A stretch of DNA of 64,000 nucleotides from Nocardia australiensis (GCF_020733705.1 NZ_JAJFZM010000005.1:186001-250000), one strand, 5' to 3'. Shown: positions 1 through 8,963, counted from the stretch's first letter. The notes: generated by a model from the sequence alone, not told the origin. A program made the numbers and translations.

Positions 1-143
1 CGGAGCAGATTCTCCGCGAGGACCTTGAGTGCGTAGGGGAGTTTCTCGGTGCCGGGCACGGCCGAGAGGCGGAAGATCTCGTAAGAGTTGCTTCCGACCT
101 CGAGGGTGCCCTTGGCGCCGAAAGTATCGATACTTTGCGTCAC
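1..143 (-). CDS. acn: Aconitate hydratase, N-terminal 47 codons (partial)
   Basis: Read from the GTG at 143 leftward, the peptide begins with T-Q-S-I-D-T-F-G-A-K-G-T and continues through SYEIFRLSAV to KVLAENLL. This is the N-terminus of actinobacterial aconitase A, the [4Fe-4S] TCA-cycle enzyme that interconverts citrate and isocitrate. The rest of the gene lies left of the window. In mycobacteria acn is transcribed away from the Rv1476-ripA genes, as here, which supports the call. The start is the first in-frame GTG and matches the usual N-terminus of the family. Confidence 0.93.
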   Translation of the reverse strand, partial: MTQSIDTFGAKGTLEVGSNSYEIFRLSAVPGTEKLPYALKVLAENLL

Positions 144-256
144 GTCAGCTCCGCTCGTCTATGAGGGTGGCCACCGGCGGGGCTGTGCCAGTGGCTCTAT
201 ACGTCTTGGAGGGCTCCAGCGCTGGAAGGCGCTGGCTCCTCGCACCTTCGAGTCTA

Positions 257-337
257 ACAGTACGCTTGTCCTGTGAAACGCTAGGGGGACGTACTGCATG
301 GCGTAGAACAGTCTCGCACTATCGCGTCGCGTACTGT
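257..337 (-). promoter_or_regulatory. Repeated GTACTG half-sites upstream of acn (possible AcnR-type operators)
   Basis: In the 311-bp gap between acn and the next gene, ACAGTACGC (257-265) and GCGTACTGT (329-337) form a perfect 9-bp inverted pair 72 bp apart. A third copy, ACGTACTG, lies at 289-296. The corynebacterial TetR-type repressor AcnR binds an inverted repeat built from CAG-N-AC and GTACTG halves in front of acn, so these may be its half-sites. None of the three forms the full, closely spaced palindrome, so the assignment is an inference. I saw nothing else in 144-454. Confidence 0.4.
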
Positions 338-454
338 GCTTTCGAGTTGTCGGGGTGGCCGGTGGGCATGTACCGGCTCAGAGCGTTGCTCACCCTGCAA
401 TGTTGGATGCCCGTCGCCTCGCGTGCCGATGCGGCTCGACAGACCGGATGGAAG

Positions 455-976
455 ATGACCGTCTCGCACACCTCGGTTTTCACGCCCATGCGCGCCGAAC
501 TGCCGCCAGGTATCGACGACAAGGCCCTGGCCACGATCAAGGAAGATATCGGCGACAACCATGTGGCCACCCCGAAGGGGGAGGATCAGCAGGGGCTCGA
601 AGCGGTCGTCGCCGACGCTCGATCCCATGGGATCGAACTGAGTGTCGTGGTGATTCCCGGCAATCCGGGCCACGACTCCAATTTGCGTGACCTGGCCACC
701 GCCGTCGGCAAGACCGAGCACGGAACTGTGGTGGTGCTCAGTGACGACTGGGTCGGTACCTACAGCGATTCGATCAGCCGGGTCAAGCTGGAGCGGGCCG
801 AGGACGTCGCGAAGAGTCAGCAGGCGCATCCCGCGCAGGCGGCCAGGCTGTTCGTGGATCAGTTGGAGCGACCCGAGGCCGTCTCCTGGACCGTGATCAC
901 CAGTGTGCTGTTGGTGGGGACGGCCATTGTGATCGGTGGGCTGTACTGGATCAAGTCCCGGCGAGCGTCGCGGTAA
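455..976 (+). CDS. Rv1476-family membrane protein
   Basis: Predicted 173-aa protein with a mainly soluble N-terminal domain (residues about 10-140) and one C-terminal transmembrane helix (TVITSVLLVGTAIVIGGLYW) followed by a short basic tail. This is a tail-anchored layout. It sits between acn and ripA exactly as Rv1476 does in M. tuberculosis, whose family has the same size and C-terminal helix. Function is unknown; proximity to ripA suggests a cell-envelope role. The reading frame is open far upstream, but the ATG at 455 has a GGA six bases before it and gives the family length. The upstream part of the frame (29-454) reads as non-protein sequence. Confidence 0.8.
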   Translation: MTVSHTSVFTPMRAELPPGIDDKALATIKEDIGDNHVATPKGEDQQGLEAVVADARSHGIELSVVVIPGNPGHDSNLRDLATAVGKTEHGTVVVLSDDWVGTYSDSISRVKLERAEDVAKSQQAHPAQAARLFVDQLERPEAVSWTVITSVLLVGTAIVIGGLYWIKSRRASR

Positions 977-1294
977 TCCGTCCCGGTCGAGTCGTTGGAT
1001 CTGGGTGTGGCCGACCTGTCGCGCACTAGCGGGTAGCCACCGCGCTGATTTTCCTAACGGTCGGTTTGTTTCTTTAGGGTAAACCCTATCGCCTGTCCGG
1101 CTATCTTCCGGCAATGCCCAAATTACCCGAATGTGATTCTGTTGCCGGAGTGTCTTTGGTGATGGATGTGTCGTACGGTTCAAATGGTCATGAATGGGGA
1201 AGAAGTGTTTAGAGAGCTATTTGCTGACCAATGAGCCCGATGGTTCGGCTGATGCTCGTGAGGAGAAGCCGTAGTCGGGTCCTTGGGAGGTGCG
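977..1294 (+). other. Intergenic region before ripA
   Basis: About 318 bp without a convincing gene. It must contain the ripA promoter. I looked for a ydaO-type c-di-AMP riboswitch, which precedes some actinobacterial cell-wall hydrolase genes, and did not recognise its conserved segments. No strong hairpin with a T tract is visible. Confidence 0.5.
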
Positions 1295-2731
1295 ATGCGG
1301 AGCAACGGTGAAGCCGGCGCTCGACGGCCGTTTTGGGTCGCTATGGGGTTGCTGGTCTCGGTTGTCGTGGTCGTGACGGCGGGAGCCGCCGCAGCGGTTC
1401 CGCCCGCCCCACCGAACCCGAGCGATGGTCAGATCGCCGATGCCGGGGCGCAAGTGGACGCGGGAGTGTCCGAGGTCGGCACGCTGATCAACCAGGTCGC
1501 CGCCGCCGATCAGCAACTGCAGCAGCTCGACGACGTGGTGGCGAGCAAGCGCGAAGAGGTCAACAAGGCGCTGGTCGACCTGCAGAACGCGCGTGACGCC
1601 GTGGACGCCGCCGCGGTGGCGGTCACCGACACCCAGCGCGAACTCCTCGACGCCGGAACCAAAGTCGGCGATGCGCGCCGCGACTTCGACAAGTTCGCCA
1701 CCCAGGCGTACACCAGGCCGGGCTCGAGCTCCATGGTCACCTACCTCGCCGCCGCGACCCCCGATCGCGCCCTCGACCGTGCGCAGGTGCTGAACCTGGT
1801 GTCGAAGAACCAGCAGCAGGTGCTCGACAGTCTGCGCCGCGCTCAGATCGAGCAGGCCAACAGGAACTCCGATGCGCGCCAAGCGAAATCCGACGCCGAC
1901 GCCGCCGCGGCGGTGGCCGAGCAGAAGAAGGCGGATGCGGCAAGCGCGGTGGCCGCCGCCAAAGCCGCACTGGATCAGCAGACCGTGCAGCGCGACAACA
2001 TCATGCGTGAGCGGACCGCCGCGCAAACCCGCCTCGACGATGCCCGCATGAATGTCGCTGGGCTGCAAGGACAGCGCGAAGCGTTCCTGGCCTGGGACGA
2101 ACAGCGCAAGGCCGAGGAAGCCGCGATTCGAGCAGCGGCCGCGGCCGCCGCCGCGCGCGCCGCGGCGGATGCGGCCGCACGCGAGCGGGCGGCCCAGGCG
2201 GGCGAGGGTAAGCGCCCACATATTCAGCTCGAGGACACGCCACAGAGCACGCCACGGGCGAGCACACCCAAATCGGGCTCGACCCCGAGTACCCCGTCGG
2301 TCACCGGCTCCGACGCGGTGGAGACCGTTGTCGACCGGGCCATGTCCCAACTCGGTGTCATCTACGCCTGGGGTGGCGGCGACGAGGACGGGCCGACCCT
2401 CGGTATCCACGACGGCGGCGTCGCCGACAGCTACGGCGATTACAACAAGGTCGGCTTCGACTGCTCGGGTCTGATGATTTACGCGTTCGCCGGCGTCGGC
2501 GTCTCACTGCCGCACTACAGCGGCTACCAATACAACGCGGGCACCCGGGTGCCCGTCGCGGAGCGCGCCCGCGGCGACATGCTGTTCTGGGGCACGAACG
2601 GTAGCCAGCACGTGGCGCTGTACCTGGGCGACGGAAAGATGGTGGAGGCGCCCGAATCCGGCAAGGTCATTCGGGTGGCCGCGGTACGCGAGGGCGGCAT
2701 CATGCCGTACGCGGTGCGTATCGTTTCCTGA
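1295..2731 (+). CDS. ripA: RipA-like peptidoglycan endopeptidase (NlpC/P60)
   Basis: Predicted 478-aa secreted D,L-endopeptidase that cleaves peptidoglycan stem peptides at the septum during daughter-cell separation. A signal peptide spans residues 1 to about 40 (hydrophobic VAMGLLVSVVVVVTAGAAAA). A long Ala/Gln/Asp-rich coiled coil follows (about 50-290), then a Pro/Ser/Thr linker and the NlpC/P60 domain (about 340-478). The catalytic triad is visible: C390 in FDCSG, H439 in SQHVALYLG and E451 in VEAPES. Each is offset by exactly seven residues from C383/H432/E444 of M. tuberculosis RipA. ATG 1295 is chosen because GGGAGG lies four bases upstream. In M. tuberculosis ripB follows ripA; here moxR follows directly. 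Confidence 0.95.
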   Translation: MRSNGEAGARRPFWVAMGLLVSVVVVVTAGAAAAVPPAPPNPSDGQIADAGAQVDAGVSEVGTLINQVAAADQQLQQLDDVVASKREEVNKALVDLQNARDAVDAAAVAVTDTQRELLDAGTKVGDARRDFDKFATQAYTRPGSSSMVTYLAAATPDRALDRAQVLNLVSKNQQQVLDSLRRAQIEQANRNSDARQAKSDADAAAAVAEQKKADAASAVAAAKAALDQQTVQRDNIMRERTAAQTRLDDARMNVAGLQGQREAFLAWDEQRKAEEAAIRAAAAAAAARAAADAAARERAAQAGEGKRPHIQLEDTPQSTPRASTPKSGSTPSTPSVTGSDAVETVVDRAMSQLGVIYAWGGGDEDGPTLGIHDGGVADSYGDYNKVGFDCSGLMIYAFAGVGVSLPHYSGYQYNAGTRVPVAERARGDMLFWGTNGSQHVALYLGDGKMVEAPESGKVIRVAAVREGGIMPYAVRIVS

Positions 2732-2848
2732 GTAGTTGTGGCGTTGCGGCGACCCGGGATTCCCGTACTGTCGGAGCCGGTTGCGGCGCATGCGGCTGTT
2801 ACCTGGAATAGTTGTGGCGGCACGCACAGGACCAAAGCGAAAGCGGGG

Positions 2849-4051
2849 ATGTTGGTGACTTCGACGGACAGTGTGAGCGGGGCAAATTTGGCGAAGGAAT
2901 CGCCTGCGCCCGCACCGAGCACCCTGGAGCGTGACGTCCAGACCCTGGAAAAAGCGATCTACGAGGTCAAGCGGGTCATTGTCGGTCAGGACCGGCTCGT
3001 CGAACGGCTGCTCGTCGGTGTGCTCGCGCGTGGTCACGTGCTGCTCGAAGGTGTGCCGGGTATCGCGAAGACTCTTGCGGTGGAAACGTTCGCCAGGGTG
3101 GTCGGCGGCTCGTTCTCCCGGGTGCAGTTCACCCCTGACCTGGTACCAACCGACCTCATCGGTACCCGCATCTACCGGCAGGGCCGCGAAGAGTTCGATA
3201 CCGAGCTCGGTCCGGTCGTCGCGAACTTCCTGCTCGCCGACGAGATCAACCGCGCGCCCGCGAAGGTGCAGTCCGCATTGCTCGAGGTGATGGCCGAGCG
3301 GCACGTGTCGATCGGCGGCAAGACCTACCCGATGCCCGATCCGTTCCTCGTCATGGCGACGCAGAACCCGATCGAGAGCGAGGGCGTGTACCCGCTGCCC
3401 GAGGCGCAGCGCGACCGCTTCCTGTTCAAGGTCGTCGTCGACTACCCCTCGGTCGAAGAGGAGCGCGAGATCATCTACCGGATGGGTGTCACCCCGCCGG
3501 AAGCCAAGCCGATTCTCGGACCCGACGAGCTGATCCGGCTGCAGAAGCTGGCTGCGGGCACTTTCGTGCACCACGCGCTGGTCGACTACGTGGTTCGCGT
3601 CATCGCCGCGACTCGCACGCCCGCCGAGTTCGGCATGCGGGATGTGGCGAGCTGGATCTCCTATGGTGCGTCGCCGCGCGCCAGCCTCGGCATCATCGCC
3701 GCGGCTCGCGCCGTCGCGCTGATCCGCGGCCGTGACTACGTGGTGCCGCAGGACGTCGTCGAGGTCATTCCGGATGTGCTGCGCCACCGCCTGGTGCTGT
3801 CCTACGACGCACTGGCCGACGAGGTCAGCCCGGACGACGTGATCAAGCGTGTGCTGCAAACCATCGGCCTGCCCCAGGTGGCGCCGCAGGCGGTCGCACC
3901 CGGCGCGCCGCAGGCCCCCGCTCCAGCCGCCATGCCCGCGGCCGCCCCGCAAGACGCGCCGCCGCAACAGCCGATTCCGCAGCCGCCGGTCCCGCCGCAA
4001 CAGCCCGTCGGGCAGATGTCGCAGGCCGCCGGCAATAACCAGCCCAAGTGA
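2849..4051 (+). CDS. moxR1: MoxR-family AAA+ ATPase
   Basis: Predicted 400-aa AAA+ chaperone-like ATPase, Rv1479 type. Walker A reads GVPGIAKT, Walker B LLADEINRAP, and the sensor region ATQNP. The C-terminal lid domain follows, and then a Pro/Ala/Gln-rich tail of about 60 residues that is probably disordered. MoxR proteins usually act with DUF58 and von Willebrand factor A (VWA) proteins, and both are encoded immediately downstream. The frame stays open up to 2738. ATG 2849 (MLVTSTDS) with AAGCGGGG upstream is preferred because the upstream part has no domain character; GTG 2855 is an alternative. Confidence 0.92.
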   Translation: MLVTSTDSVSGANLAKESPAPAPSTLERDVQTLEKAIYEVKRVIVGQDRLVERLLVGVLARGHVLLEGVPGIAKTLAVETFARVVGGSFSRVQFTPDLVPTDLIGTRIYRQGREEFDTELGPVVANFLLADEINRAPAKVQSALLEVMAERHVSIGGKTYPMPDPFLVMATQNPIESEGVYPLPEAQRDRFLFKVVVDYPSVEEEREIIYRMGVTPPEAKPILGPDELIRLQKLAAGTFVHHALVDYVVRVIAATRTPAEFGMRDVASWISYGASPRASLGIIAAARAVALIRGRDYVVPQDVVEVIPDVLRHRLVLSYDALADEVSPDDVIKRVLQTIGLPQVAPQAVAPGAPQAPAPAAMPAAAPQDAPPQQPIPQPPVPPQQPVGQMSQAAGNNQPK

Positions 4052-5034
4052 CCCGAGTACCTGGTCCGGTTCCACCAGTGTCGATGTCATCACACGCACC
4101 GCCTTCGTTCCGAGCGGGAGAGCTGACCGATCCGAAGCTGTCGGCGGCACTGAAAACGCTCGAGCTCACCGTGCGCCGCAGGCTCGACGGCGTGCTGCAC
4201 GGCGACCACCTCGGGTTGATTCCCGGCCCCGGCTCGGAGCCCGGCGAGGCGCGCACCTATCAGCCGGGTGACGATGTGCGGCAAATGGATTGGTCGGTCA
4301 CCGCCCGCACCACCCATCCGCACGTGCGGCAGTCGATCGCCGACCGGGAATTGGAAACCTGGATGGTCGTCGATCTGTCAGCGAGCCTGGACTTCGGTAC
4401 CGCCTTCTGCCAGAAGCGCGATCTCGCGATCGCCGCCGCCGCCGCGATCACCCATCTCACCAGCGGCGGCGGTAACCGGATCGGCGCCGTCGTCGCCACT
4501 GGCGAGCAGCTGATTCGGATTCCCGCGCGCAGCAGCCGGGTGCACGCGCAGTCGCTGCTGCGCAGCATCGCGACGACTCCGCATGCCCCCGACGGTGTGC
4601 GCGGTGATCTGAAGGCCGGTATCGAGTCGCTGCGCCGTCCGCAGCGCAAACGTGGACTCGCGGTGGTCATCAGCGATTTCCTCGGTGACATCGATTGGCA
4701 GCGCTCGCTGCGCGCCATCTCCGCGCGCCACGATCTGCTTGCGGTGGAGGTGCTCGACCCGCGCGACCTTTCGCTGCCCGATATGGGTGATGTGGTGCTG
4801 CACGATCCGGAAACCGGCCGGACCAGAGAATTCAGCGTGACGCCCACGCTGCGCGCCGATTTCGCGGCGGCCGCGCAGCGCCATCGTGAGCAGGTCGAGC
4901 AGGCTCTGCGCAGCTGCGGCGCGCCGGTGCTGACGCTACAGACCGATCGCGATTGGATTTCCGACGTTGTCCGGTTCGTGTCCACCCGGCGCCATGCCCT
5001 GGGTGCGCCGACCGGGAAGATGGTGCGCCAGTGA
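4048..5034 (+). CDS. DUF58 domain protein
   Basis: Predicted 328-aa cytoplasmic protein of the Rv1480 type, the usual partner of MoxR. The DUF58 hallmark GDDVRQMDWSVTART is present near residues 75-90, followed by a VWA-like fold with WMVVDLSASLDFG (the metal-site-like D-x-S-x-S) and VVISDFLGD. GTG 4048 overlaps the moxR stop as GTGA, implying translational coupling. ATG 4084 is a possible shorter start, and neither has a good Shine-Dalgarno sequence. It is the middle gene of a moxR / DUF58 / VWA operon conserved across Actinobacteria. The biochemical role is not established; links to envelope integrity are known from other bacteria. Confidence 0.9.
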   Translation: MTRVPGPVPPVSMSSHAPPSFRAGELTDPKLSAALKTLELTVRRRLDGVLHGDHLGLIPGPGSEPGEARTYQPGDDVRQMDWSVTARTTHPHVRQSIADRELETWMVVDLSASLDFGTAFCQKRDLAIAAAAAITHLTSGGGNRIGAVVATGEQLIRIPARSSRVHAQSLLRSIATTPHAPDGVRGDLKAGIESLRRPQRKRGLAVVISDFLGDIDWQRSLRAISARHDLLAVEVLDPRDLSLPDMGDVVLHDPETGRTREFSVTPTLRADFAAAAQRHREQVEQALRSCGAPVLTLQTDRDWISDVVRFVSTRRHALGAPTGKMVRQ

Positions 5035-6038
5035 GTATTTCGCATTTCACCGCAGTGGCCTGGTTGGGCTTCCTCGCGGTCATCGGCCTGATCGCGCTCG
5101 GCTACATCCTGGTACAGCGCAGCAAGCACAAGCACATGCTGCAGTTCAGCAATATGGAACTGCTGGAGGAGGTCGCCCCATCGCGGCCGAGTCCGGTGCG
5201 GCACGTGCCGATCGCGCTGATGTTGGTCGGGCTCGTGTTCCTCACCATTGCCGCCGCCGGGCCGACGGCGGTCAAGAAGGTGCCACGCAACCGTGCGACA
5301 GTCGTTCTGGTGATGGACGTTTCGCTGTCCATGGAGGCCACCGACGTGCAGCCGAGCCGGCTACAGGTCGCGCAGAAGGCGGGCAAGGAATTCGTCGACG
5401 GGCTCACCCCCGGTATCAACCTCGGTTTCATCACCTTCGCCGGTACCGCGTCGGTGATGCAGCCGCCGACGACCAACCGCGAGGCGGTCAAGGCGGCGAT
5501 CGACAACATCAAACTCGCCGAGCGCACGGCCACCGGTGAGGGCATTCTTACCGCGATACAGTCGATCGAGACGCTCTCGCAGGTGCTCGGCGGCGCCAGT
5601 ACGCCACCGCCGGCCCGCATCGTGCTGATGTCGGACGGCAAGCAGACCGTGCCCGACGACAAGGACGTCGACAACCCCCGGCACGGGTTCACCGCCGCAC
5701 GTCTGGCCAAAAGCAAGGGCGTTCCGGTGTCGACCATTTCCTTCGGCACCCAGTGGGGTTCGGTGGAGATTCCCGACCCGGAAGGCAAGGGCTCGCCGCA
5801 AAAGGTGAAGGTGCCCGTCGACGACGACTCACTGCGCGAAATCGCCAAACTCTCCGGCGGAGACTTCTATACGGCTTCGAGCCTGACCGAGCTCACCGCC
5901 GTCTACGACACCCTCGAAGAGCAAATCGGCTATGAAATGACCCGCGGCGACGTGAGTAGGCCATGGCTGTTGCTCGGCATGCTGCTGATCTCCGCCGGCG
6001 TCGTAACCGGTCTCCTTTATCGTCAACGCCTACCGTAG
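5031..6038 (+). CDS. VWA-domain membrane protein (Rv1481 type)
   Basis: Predicted 335-aa protein, the same length as Rv1481. One transmembrane helix lies at about 10-28, a second at about 65-80, and a third at the C-terminus (LLLGMLLISAGVVTGLLY). Between them is a VWA domain with an intact MIDAS motif, VLVMDVSLSMEATD (D-x-S-x-S), plus VLMSDGKQT. The domain should face the outside or bind the MoxR/DUF58 partners. The GTG start at 5031 overlaps the DUF58 stop by four bases. The three genes form one translationally coupled operon. Confidence 0.9.
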   Translation: MSISHFTAVAWLGFLAVIGLIALGYILVQRSKHKHMLQFSNMELLEEVAPSRPSPVRHVPIALMLVGLVFLTIAAAGPTAVKKVPRNRATVVLVMDVSLSMEATDVQPSRLQVAQKAGKEFVDGLTPGINLGFITFAGTASVMQPPTTNREAVKAAIDNIKLAERTATGEGILTAIQSIETLSQVLGGASTPPPARIVLMSDGKQTVPDDKDVDNPRHGFTAARLAKSKGVPVSTISFGTQWGSVEIPDPEGKGSPQKVKVPVDDDSLREIAKLSGGDFYTASSLTELTAVYDTLEEQIGYEMTRGDVSRPWLLLGMLLISAGVVTGLLYRQRLP

Positions 6039-6184
6039 GCGGTGTCTTCGGCCGCGCTCGCACAAGCGCAAGATTTATGACGGACTCCGTCCGAGGAGTG
6101 CTCGTTGGGCGACGTGACCGTGGCATCACACGAATGTGTGTGCCCGGACGCGGCGCACGAATTCGAACAGATAGGTTGGTCTTC

Positions 6185-6901
6185 ATGTCGAACATCACAT
6201 CCAGGTCCGTGCTGGTGACAGGCGGTAATCGCGGTATCGGACTCGCAGTCGCCCAGCGTCTGGCCGCCGACGGCCACAAGGTCGCCGTCACCCACCGTGG
6301 CTCGGGAGTGCCCGACGGGCTGTTCGGCGTGAAATGCGATGTGACGGACTCGGACTCGGTGGATGCGGCCTTCACCGAGGTGGAGCAGCACCAAGGCCCG
6401 GTCGAGGTGCTCGTCGCCAATGCGGGCATCACCGATGACACGCTGCTGATGCGGATGACCGAGGAACAGTTCACCAAGGTCATCGACGCGAACCTGACCG
6501 GCGCGTTCCGCTGCGCCAAGCGCGCCAACCGGGCCATGCTGCGGGCGCGCTGGGGCCGGATGATCTTCCTCGGTTCGGTGGTCGGCCTCAGCGGTCAAGC
6601 CGGTCAGATCAACTACGCCGCCTCCAAAGCTGGCGTCATCGGCCTGGCACGTTCGATCACTCGTGAGCTCGGCTCGCGGTCGATCACCGCCAACGTTGTC
6701 GCCCCGGGCTTCATCGAAACCGACATGACCGCGGACCTGCCCGATGACCTGCGCGATATGGCCAAGAAAATCATTCCGCTGCAGCGTTTGGGTCAGCCCG
6801 AAGACATCGCGGCCGTGATCAGCTTCCTGGCCTCCGAGGACTCCCGCTACGTCTCCGGTGCCGTCATTCCGGTCGACGGCGGCATGGGTATGGGCCACTG
6901 A
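6185..6901 (+). CDS. fabG1: 3-oxoacyl-ACP reductase FabG1 (MabA)
   Basis: Predicted 238-aa SDR enzyme that reduces beta-ketoacyl-ACP with NADPH in the FAS-II cycle feeding mycolic acid synthesis. The nucleotide-binding motif TGGNRGIG is at the N-terminus and the catalytic Y144-x3-K148 lies in NYAASKAG, with the Ser of LGSVVG before it. ATG 6185 gives the canonical N-terminus MSNITSRSVLVTGG. It is immediately followed by inhA, the order found in mycolic-acid bacteria. The Rv1482c equivalent, which lies between Rv1481 and fabG1 in M. tuberculosis, is absent. The 146-bp gap upstream probably carries the operon promoter. Confidence 0.95.
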   Translation: MSNITSRSVLVTGGNRGIGLAVAQRLAADGHKVAVTHRGSGVPDGLFGVKCDVTDSDSVDAAFTEVEQHQGPVEVLVANAGITDDTLLMRMTEEQFTKVIDANLTGAFRCAKRANRAMLRARWGRMIFLGSVVGLSGQAGQINYAASKAGVIGLARSITRELGSRSITANVVAPGFIETDMTADLPDDLRDMAKKIIPLQRLGQPEDIAAVISFLASEDSRYVSGAVIPVDGGMGMGH

Positions 6902-6982
6902 GCTAACGGAAATCCGCACGGCGCCGACATCTTTGGTGGCCGTAAGCAACCTACACACGACTTTCAGGAGAACCGAGAACTC

Positions 6983-7819
6983 ATGGGCGGACTGCTCGAA
7001 GGCAAGACCATTCTGGTCACCGGCATCATCACCGATTCGTCGATCGCGTTCCACGCTGCGGCCGTCGCGCAGGAGCAGGGTGCGAAGGTGATCATCACCG
7101 GAATTCCGGACCGGCTGCGGTTGATCGATCGGATCGCCAAGCGCCTGCCCCAGGAAGTTTCCCCGGCCATCGGGCTCGACATCACCAGCGAGGAGAACCT
7201 CGCCGAGCTGGCGGACAAGCTGCGCGAACTCGCGCCCGAAGGGATCGATGGTGTGCTGCACTCGATCGCCTTCGCGCCGCGCACACTGATGGGGCCGGAG
7301 GCGCTGCCGTTCCTCGACGGTCCCGGTCCTGATGCCGCGAAGGCGTTCGAGATCTCGGCCTGGAGCTACGCGTCGCTCTCGCGCGCGGTGTTGCCGGTGA
7401 TGAACGAGAACGGATCGATCGTCGGCATGGACTTCGATCCGCGCACCGCGATGCCGTTCTACAACTGGATGGGTGTCGCCAAGGCCGCGCTGGAGTCGGT
7501 CAATCGCTATGTGGCGCGGGAAGTCGGCGCTGCCAAGAAGATTCGTTCGAACCTGATCGCCGCGGGGCCGATCAAGACGCTGGCCGCCAAGGCGATCGCG
7601 GGCACCGCGACCGACGATGCCGCGCAGCTCAACCAGCTCAACACCTACTGGGATGGTGCGTCGCCGATCGGCTGGGACGTCGATGACCCGACGGTTGTCG
7701 CGAAGTCGATCGTCGCGTTGCTGTCGGACTGGCTGCCGGGCACCACCGGGTCGATCATCTACGTCGATGGCGGGGCCAGCCACAACACCTGGTTCCCGGA
7801 GAATACGTCCTTCAACTGA
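6983..7819 (+). CDS. inhA: Enoyl-ACP reductase InhA
   Basis: Predicted 278-aa NADH-dependent enoyl-ACP reductase, the target of activated isoniazid in mycobacteria. It matches InhA through TGIITDSSIAFH near residue 14 and the HSIAF segment that carries the Ser equivalent to S94. It also has GSIVGMDFDPRTAMPFYNWM and AAGPIKTLAAKAI. The catalytic Tyr and Lys are Y160 and K167, each two residues from Y158/K165 of M. tuberculosis. AGGAGA precedes ATG 6983. Relative to InhA, the C-terminus is extended by a few residues (NTWFPENTSFN). It is co-transcribed with fabG1 after an 81-bp gap. Confidence 0.96.
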   Translation: MGGLLEGKTILVTGIITDSSIAFHAAAVAQEQGAKVIITGIPDRLRLIDRIAKRLPQEVSPAIGLDITSEENLAELADKLRELAPEGIDGVLHSIAFAPRTLMGPEALPFLDGPGPDAAKAFEISAWSYASLSRAVLPVMNENGSIVGMDFDPRTAMPFYNWMGVAKAALESVNRYVAREVGAAKKIRSNLIAAGPIKTLAAKAIAGTATDDAAQLNQLNTYWDGASPIGWDVDDPTVVAKSIVALLSDWLPGTTGSIIYVDGGASHNTWFPENTSFN

Positions 7820-7838
7820 GCAGGCGGACGAAGGAGAC

Positions 7839-8891
7839 ATGGTGGCCCGCGCGGCCGACGCATTGCTGCTGCTGTCCTTCGGCGGCCCCGAAGGCCCCGA
7901 GGATGTGATCCCGTTCCTGGAGAACGTCACTCGGGGCAGGGGAGTGCCGCGCGAACGACTCGATGAAGTCGCGCGGCACTACCTGCATTTCGGCGGTGTC
8001 TCGCCGATCAACGCGCTCAATCGCGGCATCATCGCGGCGACCGAAGCCGAATTGGCTACAGCCGGAATCGATCTGCCGGTCTACTTCGGCAACCGGAACT
8101 GGACTCCGATGGTCGAGGACACCGTGGCGCGGATGGCGGCCGACGGCGTGCGCTCCGCACTGGTGTTCCCGACCTCGGCGTGGGGCGGGTATTCGGGCTG
8201 CTTGCAGTATCACGAGGACATCGCAAGAGCGCGTGCGGCTTTCGGTGCGGGCGCGCCGGAATTGGTGAAACTGCGCCAGTACTTCGACCATCCGCTGCTG
8301 ATCGAATCGTTCGCGGACGCGATTCGGGCCGCGCGGCAAGAACTTCCGGCCGGCCGTCGCGATCGCGCCCGGCTGGTGTTCACCGCGCACTCGGTGCCGG
8401 TCAGCGCGGACCTCGCTGCCGGCCCGCCCGGCGACGGTGGGCGGCTCTACAGTCGTCAAGTGGCCGAGGCGGCCCGACTGTGTGCCGCCGCAACGGGGTT
8501 CACCGATTACGATCTGGTGTGGCAATCGCGTTCCGGTCCGCCGCGGGTGCCGTGGCTGGATCCGGATATCGTCGACCATCTGGAGGACCTGTCCGGCAAG
8601 GGCGTCGACGCCGTGGTGGTGTGTCCGGTCGGCTTCGTCTCCGATCATCTCGAGGTGATCTGGGATCTGGACAGTGAGGCGAAAGACAAGGCGGCCGAAC
8701 TGGATATGGCGTTCGCGAGGGCGGCGACTCCTGGCGCCGACCCTCGTTTCGCTCGATTGGTTGTCGAACTGATCAACGAACACCTGACCGGCACATCGCC
8801 ACGCCGTCTGGGCAAGGCCCCCCAATACGGCTGCACTCGCAACGGAACGCCCTGCACGCCGGGCTGCTGCGCCGCGCCCGCGCGCGGATAG
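7839..8891 (+). CDS. hemH: Ferrochelatase (coproporphyrin type)
   Basis: Predicted 350-aa enzyme that inserts Fe2+ into a porphyrin in haem synthesis; actinobacterial members use coproporphyrin III and are also named CpfC. Visible hallmarks are LLLSFGGPEGPEDVIPFLENV at the N-terminus, VFPTSAWGGYSGC, VFTAHSVP with the conserved His, and VCPVGFVSDHLEVIWDLD. C-terminal cysteines C332, C339, C343 and C344 match the position of the [2Fe-2S] cluster ligands known in mycobacterial ferrochelatase. AAGGAGA sits just upstream of ATG 7839, 19 bp after inhA. The gene order fabG1-inhA-hemH is as in M. tuberculosis. Confidence 0.95.
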   Translation: MVARAADALLLLSFGGPEGPEDVIPFLENVTRGRGVPRERLDEVARHYLHFGGVSPINALNRGIIAATEAELATAGIDLPVYFGNRNWTPMVEDTVARMAADGVRSALVFPTSAWGGYSGCLQYHEDIARARAAFGAGAPELVKLRQYFDHPLLIESFADAIRAARQELPAGRRDRARLVFTAHSVPVSADLAAGPPGDGGRLYSRQVAEAARLCAAATGFTDYDLVWQSRSGPPRVPWLDPDIVDHLEDLSGKGVDAVVVCPVGFVSDHLEVIWDLDSEAKDKAAELDMAFARAATPGADPRFARLVVELINEHLTGTSPRRLGKAPQYGCTRNGTPCTPGCCAAPARG

Positions 8892-8963
8892 GGCAGCGTT
8901 CGCCGGGTACTTCCAGAGCGGTTCGCGGCCACCACGCCATCGACGGTCCACGGTCGAGCGGTA

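Noticed and set aside
29..454. Long upstream extension of the Rv1476-like frame
   Set aside because: It runs over the acn start and the acn promoter, its sequence is Arg/Cys-rich like a shadow frame, and the family length fits the ATG at 455.
281..1183. 300-codon minus-strand frame opposite the Rv1476-like gene
   Set aside because: Composition (His/Arg/Gly-rich) is that of an antisense shadow in GC-rich DNA; no domain and no ribosome site.
977..1294. Possible ydaO-type c-di-AMP riboswitch before ripA
   Set aside because: The conserved segments could not be recognised and no matching helices were found by eye.
2504..4150. 548-codon antisense frame over moxR
   Set aside because: Shadow of a high-GC gene; the plus strand has clear AAA+ motifs.
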